A stretch of 33,196 nt of DNA from an uncultured Elioraea sp. GTDB lineage: Bacteria; Pseudomonadota; Alphaproteobacteria; Acetobacterales; Acetobacteraceae. Shown here one piece after another: positions 17,365 through 23,095 of the stretch. The stretch covers positions 1 to 33,196 of the forward strand of contig CALBEG010000284.1 in assembly GCA_937927455.1 (NCBI GenBank), written 5' to 3'. A program made the translations under genes and the position numbers. Numbering within the stretch: position 1 is the stretch's first letter; each line of letters begins with the position of its first letter. The notes under the pieces were generated by a model. The model worked only from the letters and a program-made list of their open reading frames with translations, was not told the origin of the DNA and did no database searches.

Positions 17365-19026
17365 TCAGTTCTCCTGCGCCATCCAACTGCGCACCACGGC
17401 GACCGCCTCCTCGGGGTGCTTGTCGACGAGTTCGGTGATGCGGCGGATCGAGGAGGCGCGCAGTTTTCCCTCGATGTTGGCAACATCAATCATGTTCTCT
17501 GGTTCGGGCAGCGCCCCGAGGGCGTCCGGTTCGGACGAGATCTGTCCGGCTGCGCCTGCCGTTGTGGCGAGCGGCTGGCTGCCCGACGGACCGGGCAGGG
17601 CGGCCACACCTGAGACCGAGACGAGGCTGCCCGACGCATCGGCCCCCGCCCGTCCCAACCGTTCGATGGCACGGCCTGCGAGCGGCCGAGCGACCAGGAG
17701 AAGAGCGAGCAGCGCGACGACGCCGAACACGACCGTCTCCACCAGTCGGACGAGCTCCGCACGACCAATCGGAAGCCCGAACAGGCTTTCGTCTGCCATC
17801 GGTGTCGGGTCCGCATCGGCGAAGCGGAGATTGACCACCTCGATCCGATCGCCACGCGAATCGTCGAAGCCAACCGCGGAACGGACCAGGGCGGCAAGAC
17901 GATCAAGTTCCTCGGCCGTTCGCGGCCTTGGCTCTCCACCCGCCACGGGAGCGTGATCGACCAGCACGGCGATGGACAGGCGACGAACGGTCGGCGTGTC
18001 GCGCGTGATCTGGCGCAGCACGCGGCCGATCTCGTAGTTCGTCGTCTCCTCCGTCCGGCTCTCCTGCGATCCCGCCTGGGCCCCCTGCGGCTGCGCATTC
18101 GGCAGGTTGTTGCCGACGGTCACATTCTCCGCCCGATCGACGCTCCGGCTCTCTTCCGTCACGCTGTGCACGGACCGCGCGACCTGCTGATCGGGGTCGA
18201 AGCTCTCGCGACTTTCGCTGACGCGGTCGAAATCCATCTCCACCGTGGCCTCGACCCGCACGCGGCCAACCCCGACCGTGCGCTCGAGCATCTCCTCGAC
18301 GGCGCGGGCGAGCCGCATCTCGTGCGCACGGCGCAACTCCTCGGCGTTGAGCGCGAGACCCAGCCCGCCCACCGCCTGGCCGGAGCGGGCGAGGAGCGAG
18401 CCGCGATTGTCGATCACCGAAATGTTCTGCGGTTTGAGGCCCGGAACGGCGGCAGCCACCAGATGAACGATCGCTTGCACCTGTTCGCGGTCGAGGCGCT
18501 GCGCCCCGCTCATCGTCAGCACGATCGAGGCTTGCGCCTCGGCCTCCCGCCGGGAGAAGGGATCGCGCCGCGGCAGGACCAGATGCACGCGCGCGCCGCG
18601 CACACCAGCCAGCGAACGGATGGTTCGCGCCAACTCACCCTCGAGCGCGCGCAGGCGATTCATCTCCTGCTGGAACGACGAGGCGGTGAGACCATCTGCA
18701 CGGTCGAAAATCTCGTAGCCAACGGAGCCGCCTGACGGCAGGCCCTCGGCGGCCAGCGAGAGGCGAAGCCGGGGCACCTGCTCGGTCGGAACGAGGATCT
18801 GCGTCCCGTTTGCGCCAAGGCGGTAGGGCACGCGCTGCCGTTCAAGCGCCTGGACGATTTGTGCCGCGTCGCGTTGATCGAGGTCGCTGTACAACAAGGC
18901 CATCGGCGGTTCGCTGGCGCGGACGGCAAGGAAGAGAATGACCCCGAGTACCGCCGCCCCGACCGCGCCGAGCACAGCGAGCCGCACCGGCCCCAAACTC
19001 CTCAGCCCGACAAGCAGACCGTTCAC
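17365..19026 (-). CDS. fliF: Flagellar MS-ring protein FliF
   Basis: 553 residues from a GTG (MNGLLVGLRSLGPVR), with GAGGGAG about 10 bases upstream as a ribosome site. A membrane helix at about 16-38 is followed by the ring-building motifs: PPMALLYSDLDQRDAAQIVQAL, VPRLRLSLAAEGLPSGGSVGYEIFD and RVHLVLPRRDPFSR. The C-terminal membrane segment (FGVVALLALLLVARPLAG) precedes a cytoplasmic tail ending in SIRRITELVDKHPEEAVAVVRSWM, the FliG-binding helix. FliF forms the MS ring that nucleates the basal body. It is first in the fliF-fliG-fliH-fliN-flbD-flhA-flhF-flhG run, and the 150 bp upstream carry a candidate FlbD site. Confidence 0.96.
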   Translation of the reverse strand: MNGLLVGLRSLGPVRLAVLGAVGAAVLGVILFLAVRASEPPMALLYSDLDQRDAAQIVQALERQRVPYRLGANGTQILVPTEQVPRLRLSLAAEGLPSGGSVGYEIFDRADGLTASSFQQEMNRLRALEGELARTIRSLAGVRGARVHLVLPRRDPFSRREAEAQASIVLTMSGAQRLDREQVQAIVHLVAAAVPGLKPQNISVIDNRGSLLARSGQAVGGLGLALNAEELRRAHEMRLARAVEEMLERTVGVGRVRVEATVEMDFDRVSESRESFDPDQQVARSVHSVTEESRSVDRAENVTVGNNLPNAQPQGAQAGSQESRTEETTNYEIGRVLRQITRDTPTVRRLSIAVLVDHAPVAGGEPRPRTAEELDRLAALVRSAVGFDDSRGDRIEVVNLRFADADPTPMADESLFGLPIGRAELVRLVETVVFGVVALLALLLVARPLAGRAIERLGRAGADASGSLVSVSGVAALPGPSGSQPLATTAGAAGQISSEPDALGALPEPENMIDVANIEGKLRASSIRRITELVDKHPEEAVAVVRSWMAQEN

Positions 19027-19115
19027 CGAGTATCACTCCCTCGTGCACCGCCGCGGTCTGGCCGGACACGCGCCCGGCGCCATCACGCCCAAGCGTGGAG
19101 GAAATGCGTTGCGAC

Positions 19116-19140
19116 AGGGTTAACGCGGCAAAACTTGCCG
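19116..19140 (-). promoter_or_regulatory. Candidate FlbD (ftr-like) site and CtrA-like half-site upstream of fliF
   Basis: CGGCAAAACTTGCCG at 19126-19140 is a near-perfect inverted repeat (CGGCAA-N3-TTGCCG) matching the two copies between fliK and flbT. A degenerate copy, CGGAAAAACCTGCCC (12 of 15), follows at 19143-19157. Immediately fliF-proximal, the minus strand reads TTAACCCT (19116-19123), one base from the CtrA half-site TTAACCAT. In Caulobacter, fliF is activated by CtrA and repressed by FlbD at ftr4; the arrangement here looks alike. Site identity is inferred, not shown. No clear -35/-10 pair was found. Confidence 0.55.
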
Positions 19141-19145
19141 GGCGG

Positions 19146-19173
19146 AAAAACCTGCCCGGCCCCGTGACCGGGG
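19146..19173 (-). terminator. Weak candidate terminator after flgD
   Basis: On the minus strand just after the flgD stop, CCCCG-GTCA-CGGGG forms a 5-bp stem, followed after 9 bases by a run of five T. The stem is short and the T run distant, and the T run overlaps the degenerate second copy of the FlbD-like repeat, so this may be incidental. Confidence 0.3.
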
Positions 19174-19176
19174 ACC

Positions 19177-19842
19177 TCAGCGGTCGGGCGAGACAGAGCG
19201 GATGGCAGAACTGTCAATCGCAAGCCCTCCGATGGCGAGCTTGAGCCCGCCCTCGGTTCGCTCCGCCCCAGTGATCCGGCCGATCACCGTGGTTGGAACC
19301 GCCTCCACGCTTGAGCCCCGCTGGGCCTCGACCGAAACCCTATAAACCCCGTCGGGCAGTCTGCGGCCAAACGCGTCTCGGCCGTCCCAGGCGAACTCGT
19401 GCCGGCCTGCCCGTGTCTGCCCCGGCGACTGGGCGATGATCCGACCCCCAGAGTCGCGGATCGTCACTGTGGTCGCGGTCGCATCCGCGCGCAGCATGTA
19501 GGCGCCGCGGGCCGCGCCGTCCTGCAGCACGATCGCTCCGGCCTCCGCCTCCACCGTGCGCCCGATCAAAGGGGTGAGCGCGGTGAGCTGGCTGGTCTCC
19601 TGCAGCTTGATCAGGCGCTCGAGGCTTTGATTGGTGGCGAGCTGCTGTTCGACCTGGGCGAACATGACGAGCTGCTGAGTGAACTGGTTGGTATCCAGCG
19701 GCGCTGTCGGGTCCTGGTTACGCAACTGGGTGGTGAGAAGCTTGAGGAAATCTTGGAAGTTGGAGGCGATCTGCCGGCGTGAGGCGAGTGCGGTCTGCTG
19801 CCGTTCCGTCGGGTTGAGGGTGGTGGTGACCTGGGTGGTCAT
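19177..19842 (-). CDS. flgD: Flagellar hook cap/assembly protein FlgD
   Basis: The track ORF starts at 19974 inside fliK; the ATG at 19842 (MTTQVTTTLN) gives 221 residues and lies 16 bp after the fliK stop. The N-terminal domain has the FlgD signature FLKLLTTQLRNQDPTAPLDTNQFTQQLVMFAQVEQ. The C-terminal half has the FlgD Ig-like/tudor region with FAWDGRDAFGRRLPDGVYRVSVEA. FlgD is exported and caps the growing hook so FlgE subunits can polymerise, and is lost in the finished flagellum. With fliK upstream it forms a two-gene hook-control unit; flgE is not in the window. Confidence 0.94.
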   Translation of the reverse strand: MTTQVTTTLNPTERQQTALASRRQIASNFQDFLKLLTTQLRNQDPTAPLDTNQFTQQLVMFAQVEQQLATNQSLERLIKLQETSQLTALTPLIGRTVEAEAGAIVLQDGAARGAYMLRADATATTVTIRDSGGRIIAQSPGQTRAGRHEFAWDGRDAFGRRLPDGVYRVSVEAQRGSSVEAVPTTVIGRITGAERTEGGLKLAIGGLAIDSSAIRSVSPDR

Positions 19843-19858
19843 GGTGTGACGTCTCCCA

Positions 19859-21298
19859 TCAGACAGCGATGTCGAGGAGGGCAGTGGGCGAAGACCTCGG
19901 CGCTGGTGCCGGCGTGGCGCGTTCGGGCTCAGCGGTGCGGGGGCCGCGCCCATCGCCGCGCCCGCCCTGCGCACGGCCGCCGGGCTCGCCGAAGGCGAAG
20001 GAGAGGCTGCGACCCTCAGAACCCACCCCGGCTTGCGCCAGCGCGCGGTCGAGCAGGGCGTGGTCGCGCTGCAGGAGCTGCAGGGTCTCCGCCCGCTCGG
20101 CGACGACCGCGATGGCGAGGCGGCCCTCGCTCATCCTCTCCACCGCGACCTCGATCCGCCCAAGCTCCTGCGGCTCCAGCAAAAGCGTGAGACGCACGGG
20201 CCCCTCCTGCGGCGAGACGGCGAGCGTGATCAGCACCGGCGCGAGCTGCCGGACCACCGGAATGAACGCCCGGGCGGGCGCACCCCGCAAAGGGACGGCA
20301 GGCGGATGCGGCCCCGAAGCAGCGGAAATCCCCGCCGAGGCAGTCGGGCCGGGGACAAAGAGCACGGGAGCCTCGACGGAGGGTCGCGAAGGGGCGTCCA
20401 GGCGGAGTTCGGCGGGCAACGAGATCGACGTTCGAACCAAATCGGGCTCGGTCGGAAGTATCCCATCACTCCCATGCGGTGCGACGGGCGCGGACGCGGA
20501 ACGGGGGACAGCCGAATCTGCCTGAGGCTCCGGATCGTCGCTGAGGGGCGGCGCGCTCCCCTCTGATCGGTGCGGGAGGCGTTCGGTGATCTGTTCGGCG
20601 CGGGGTGGCAGGTCGACCCTACGCCTCACAACGGGCTGCGACAGCGCCGCTTCGCCGTCGGTGGGTCCCGCCGCCTTGCCGACAGCGGCCGGCGCTGTGC
20701 CGCGCAAGCCCGCACGGCCGGTTTCCGGATCTGCTGCTGCGGCCTCGTCGATGCTCTGGATCGCGAGCGTCGAAACCGCCCCGGGCGAACGCACGGCCGG
20801 CGGAGCAGCGGTGCCTTCCGGCGAAGAGGGTGAAGCGACCATCGGCGCTGCAGCTAGCGTCACCGTAACGTCGGTATCGCGCGTCGTCGGGGGCGATCCC
20901 TTGCCATGCTGCGGCGCCAGCGAGGGCGGTTGCGTTGTTTCTGCCGACACGTCGATCGGCGTGACCTCCTCCGTCGCGGGACCCGACGGGACGGCGTCGG
21001 CAGCGAGAGGCGGATCGATCACCGCCGGGGCGGCATGCGCTGGCGCCGCAGTGTCGCTTGGCGTGTCTTCCAGGCTGGGCTCGACCGCCGGCGTGGCGGA
21101 CACTGGACCAGGCGTCTCCTCTCTGGTCGGCTCGACCGCAGGTGTGGCGGAGACTGGAGCGCGGGTCGGGTCCGCCGTCAGGGCGGCCACGAGCAGAGTG
21201 AGGAAGTCCGACCCGGCCGCAGGGAGGGAGTCCGCGCAAGCCGGACAGGCCGGTCGGGCGGGTGCGGCAATCGCGACGGCATCGACGGTTGGTGGCAT
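19859..21298 (-). CDS. fliK: Flagellar hook-length control protein FliK
   Basis: 479 residues. A long, low-complexity Pro/Ala/Thr/Ser-rich region (about 45-330) is the flexible ruler part, including a near-duplicated stretch VSATPAVEPTREETPG / VSATPAVEPSLEDTPS near residues 48-80. The C-terminal Flg_hook domain (about 355-450) is conserved: SPQEGPVRLTLLLEPQELGRIEVAVERMSEGRLAI, then LLQRDHALLDRALAQAGV. FliK measures the hook and switches the export gate from hook to filament substrates through FlhB. It is co-transcribed with flgD. Its ATG lies only a few bases from the predicted start of a sigma-54 promoter. Identity is clear from the C-terminal domain and the neighbour flgD. Confidence 0.93.
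   Translation of the reverse strand: MPPTVDAVAIAAPARPACPACADSLPAAGSDFLTLLVAALTADPTRAPVSATPAVEPTREETPGPVSATPAVEPSLEDTPSDTAAPAHAAPAVIDPPLAADAVPSGPATEEVTPIDVSAETTQPPSLAPQHGKGSPPTTRDTDVTVTLAAAPMVASPSSPEGTAAPPAVRSPGAVSTLAIQSIDEAAAADPETGRAGLRGTAPAAVGKAAGPTDGEAALSQPVVRRRVDLPPRAEQITERLPHRSEGSAPPLSDDPEPQADSAVPRSASAPVAPHGSDGILPTEPDLVRTSISLPAELRLDAPSRPSVEAPVLFVPGPTASAGISAASGPHPPAVPLRGAPARAFIPVVRQLAPVLITLAVSPQEGPVRLTLLLEPQELGRIEVAVERMSEGRLAIAVVAERAETLQLLQRDHALLDRALAQAGVGSEGRSLSFAFGEPGGRAQGGRGDGRGPRTAEPERATPAPAPRSSPTALLDIAV
21095..21158. repeat. Short internal duplication in fliK
   Basis: Within fliK the protein repeats VSATPAVEP-(TREETPG / SLEDTPS) back to back, a unit of about 16 residues (48 bp) in the disordered N-terminal half. 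The two DNA copies are similar but not identical. Such repeats change ruler length, and so potentially hook length, between strains. Coordinates are approximate. Confidence 0.55.
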
Positions 21299-21313
21299 GG
21301 CGGTGCCCTAGGC

Positions 21314-21328
21314 GCAACTTCCGGGCCA
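21314..21328 (-). promoter_or_regulatory. Candidate sigma-54 promoter for fliK-flgD
   Basis: The minus strand reads TGGCCCG-GAAG-TTGC, with GG and GC at the exact -24/-12 spacing of the sigma-54 consensus TGGCACG-N4-TTGCW. The predicted start at about 21302 leaves only about 4 bases before the fliK ATG, which is odd and lowers confidence. The paired FlbD-like sites are about 95-120 bases upstream, the usual enhancer distance. Confidence 0.55.
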
Positions 21329-21391
21329 CGCCGCGGATGGCACGATCGGGCAGGCAAAGCGGGGCCTTACGGCGCTCGATTGGAGGGCTGG

Positions 21392-21429
21392 CGGCAAGAC
21401 TTGCCGTGACGGTGCGGCAGGACTTGCCG
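21392..21429. promoter_or_regulatory. Tandem FlbD-like (ftr) enhancer sites between fliK and flbT
   Basis: Two 15-bp inverted repeats, CGGCAAGACTTGCCG (21392-21406) and CGGCAGGACTTGCCG (21415-21429), start 23 bp apart, about two helical turns. A weaker third TTGCCG half-site ends at 21450. The same motif occurs before fliF. The sites sit between two outward-facing sigma-54 elements, about 95-120 bp from the fliK start and about 110-135 bp from the flbT start. This is the geometry of NtrC-family enhancers, and the only such activator in the window is FlbD. Confidence 0.65.
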
Positions 21430-21505
21430 CGGCCGCAGCGGATGTTGCCGCCTGTGCGCTCCCCGCCAGTGCCTCAGCGGGCCGCCTGCCGCCCTCCGCC
21501 GCGAC

Positions 21506-21521
21506 CGGCACGGTGGTTGCT
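21506..21521 (+). promoter_or_regulatory. Candidate sigma-54 promoter for flbT
   Basis: CGGCACG-GTGG-TTGCT matches the sigma-54 consensus TGGCACG-N4-TTGCW at every position but the first, with correct GG-to-GC spacing. The predicted start is near 21532, leaving a leader of about 58 bases before the flbT ATG. The FlbD-like tandem sites lie just upstream. Confidence 0.7.
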
Positions 21522-21589
21522 TTCGTCCCTCGGCAGACACGCATTGGTTGTGTCGATGGACAAGAATGCACCGAGGATGGAAGGGCAGG

Positions 21590-21946
21590 ATGCCGCTGAA
21601 GGTGGTTCTGCGTCCGGGTGAAACGATGGTGGTGAACGGTGCGGTGATTGGCGCCGGCGACCGCACCGCGATCATCTTCCTGCACAACCGGGCACAGTTC
21701 CTGCGCGGGCGCGACATGCTGCGCGCCGAGGATGTGGATGGGCCGGAGCGCGCGCTCTATTTCGCGATCCAGTGTCGATATCTCGGCACGGAGACGGACC
21801 AGGACGTCGAGGCCGCGTTGGCCGCAGCCCGCGCGGCGAGGCCAGAGGCGGCGGCGGTGCTCGATCGCGTGCGCGCCTTGGTGACCGAGGGTCGGGCCTA
21901 TGAAGCACTCCGGCTGTGCGCTGGGCTCTTCCGGGGGAAGGCCTGA
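21590..21946 (+). CDS. flbT: Flagellar biosynthesis repressor FlbT
   Basis: 118 residues from the ATG at 21590 (MPLKVVLRPGE); the track start at 21548 adds 14 residues not seen in the family. The conserved body reads VVLRPGETMVVNGAVIGAGDRTAIIFLHNRAQFLRGRDML and then RALYFAIQCRYLG, which is the FlbT signature. FlbT is an alphaproteobacterial regulator that binds the flagellin mRNA leader and ties flagellin production to hook completion, usually working with FlaF. AAGGG lies a few bases before the ATG. It diverges from fliK, with a strong sigma-54 candidate promoter in front. FlaF and flagellin genes, its usual neighbours, are not visible here. Confidence 0.93.
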   Translation: MPLKVVLRPGETMVVNGAVIGAGDRTAIIFLHNRAQFLRGRDMLRAEDVDGPERALYFAIQCRYLGTETDQDVEAALAAARAARPEAAAVLDRVRALVTEGRAYEALRLCAGLFRGKA

Positions 21947-22468
21947 ACGCCGCCTTGGGGGGGGGACGTCGGTTCCTCGCCTCCCCCTCTCACGGGGCGT
22001 CTGCGGCGTCTAAGCCTCGAATAGGCGCCCTGTCCCCCCAGCCGCGGTCCAGGGGAGAGAAGCGAAGAGGACAAGGCGAACGGGATCAGCAGACGCGGCC
22101 TGCGCAGCGCGCCGGACACGGGCTCGTTTACGCATGCGTCCCGCGGACGGACTTCGCCGCTCGGTCCAGCCCCAACCTGGCCGGACAGGCGGCGTAGCCC
22201 CGAGAGCCCCGGTTCTAGCCCAGGCGCACGTCTGGCCTGCCTTGTTGAGATGTCGAGGATCCTTCCCTGGTGATCCGGGCTCCGTCGCATGCCCCTCCGC
22301 TCCTCGGCGGATCAAACCGACCCTCGGGGCGAACCACGGAGAGCCCGTCCCGGCCAGCCGAGGGCAGCGGCAGCGCCATCCGCCCAGCCCGCCGAGACAT
22401 GGTGCGGCAAAGGGCCGGCGGCGCGGACTGTCGTTCGCCCCAGTGCTGCTCTGTGCCTCTCTCCGGAG
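21947..22468. other. Gene-poor stretch after flbT
   Basis: About 520 bp with no gene I can support on either strand. Track ORFs here are Arg/Gly/Pro-rich and none shows a recognisable motif, ribosome site or signal peptide. An eight-G run lies soon after the flbT stop. I looked for flaF, flagellin, tRNA and insertion-sequence remnants and found none. It may be a decayed gene or recombination scar. Confidence 0.5.
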
Positions 22469-22497
22469 TTGCAACTGCGAATAAGTTGCATTATTAT
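22469..22497 (+). promoter_or_regulatory. Sigma-70-like promoter overlapped by an AT-rich dyad
   Basis: TTGCAA (22469-22474), a 17-base spacer and TATTAT (22492-22497) make the best sigma-70-type promoter in the window, in the only clearly AT-rich patch. An imperfect dyad GCGAATAA-N6-TTATTATC (22477-22498) overlaps the -10. Its reverse complement matches the classic Fur box at 12 of 19 positions by my alignment, which is suggestive only. The predicted start is about 40 bases before the small secreted-protein gene. Confidence 0.55.
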
Positions 22498-22543
22498 CAT
22501 GAGGCAAGGTCAAGTCGCAACCCGAACGATGTGAGGTCACCCG

Positions 22544-22843
22544 ATGCGCTGCCTTGTTGCCTGCACCGCTGTCGTCCTGCTGCCGGCGCTCGCTTTCGCT
22601 TCGCCGTCCTGTCGCATTGCGTATGCGGAGTTCGAACCCAACGTGCCGCACATCGATCTTGCCGATTGTCCAGGTGAGCCCGAACGAGAAGGGGTGTTTT
22701 GTCGGGCCCAAATTCAAGGCGTTCACATCACCATTTACCGTTTCGAACCGGGCCCGGACGGGTCAAGCTGCCTCGCGGACGCCGAAAGCATGGCGATCAG
22801 AGACTTCGTCAACCGTTTCGGCCGCACGACGGCAGGCCCGTAA
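22544..22843 (+). CDS. Small secreted cysteine-containing protein, unknown function
   Basis: 99 residues. MRCLVACTAVVLLPALAFASPS is a signal peptide with a likely cleavage after AFA, so the mature protein is about 80 residues and periplasmic or extracellular. The mature part has four cysteines (near 23, 42, 53 and 76), enough for two disulfides, an acidic/aromatic core (YAEFEPNVPHIDLADCPG) and no membrane segment. GAGG lies about 8 bases before the ATG and a good promoter lies 50-75 bases upstream, so it is probably a real, independently expressed gene. I do not recognise the family. The neighbours flbT and ppx give no functional hint; the AT-rich, possibly metal-responsive promoter is the only lead. 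Confidence 0.72.
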   Translation: MRCLVACTAVVLLPALAFASPSCRIAYAEFEPNVPHIDLADCPGEPEREGVFCRAQIQGVHITIYRFEPGPDGSSCLADAESMAIRDFVNRFGRTTAGP

Positions 22844-22863
22844 CCCGCGCGACACGTCATGCA

Positions 22864-22900
22864 GCCCTCGACTACCATCATGGTGTGAGGGTCGAAGGGC
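22864..22900 (+). terminator. Hairpin after the small secreted-protein gene
   Basis: GCCCTCGAC and GTCGAAGGGC pair with one bulged A and enclose a nested ACCATCATGGT dyad, about 20 bases after the stop. There is no T run after it, so it would be an atypical terminator or a 3'-end stabiliser. Confidence 0.35.
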
Positions 22901-23095
22901 TCACAGCACGTCTGCTTCGCTGAAGCCGCCCGCTGGTCACTCAGTGCAGCCCGCTCACCAGCTGCGGGTCAGCCCGGCAGGTGGCCCCTCCAGGCCGAAA
23001 GTGCGGTCGCGCACAAGCATGGAAACCCCTGCCGGTACAAACTCGTCTGCCGGCTACCGGGTCGGGCTGCCTGGCAGACGCCTGCGACGTACCGC

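Noticed and set aside
18100-18115. CGGCAGGTTGTTGCCG as another FlbD-like site
   Set aside because: It is one base longer between arms than the other three copies and lies inside fliF coding sequence with no promoter near.
21338-21352. TGGCACGATCGGGCA as a plus-strand sigma-54 promoter
   Set aside because: The GC element is one base too close to GG for sigma-54; the nearby 21506 element has correct spacing.
22629-22640. GAGTTCGAACCC resembling a tRNA T-loop
   Set aside because: No acceptor stem, anticodon arm or CCA context around it, and it lies within the small secreted-protein gene.
22010-22726. 238-residue minus-strand ORF in the gap after flbT
   Set aside because: Low-complexity composition, no ribosome site or motif, and it overlaps the better-supported small secreted gene and its promoter.
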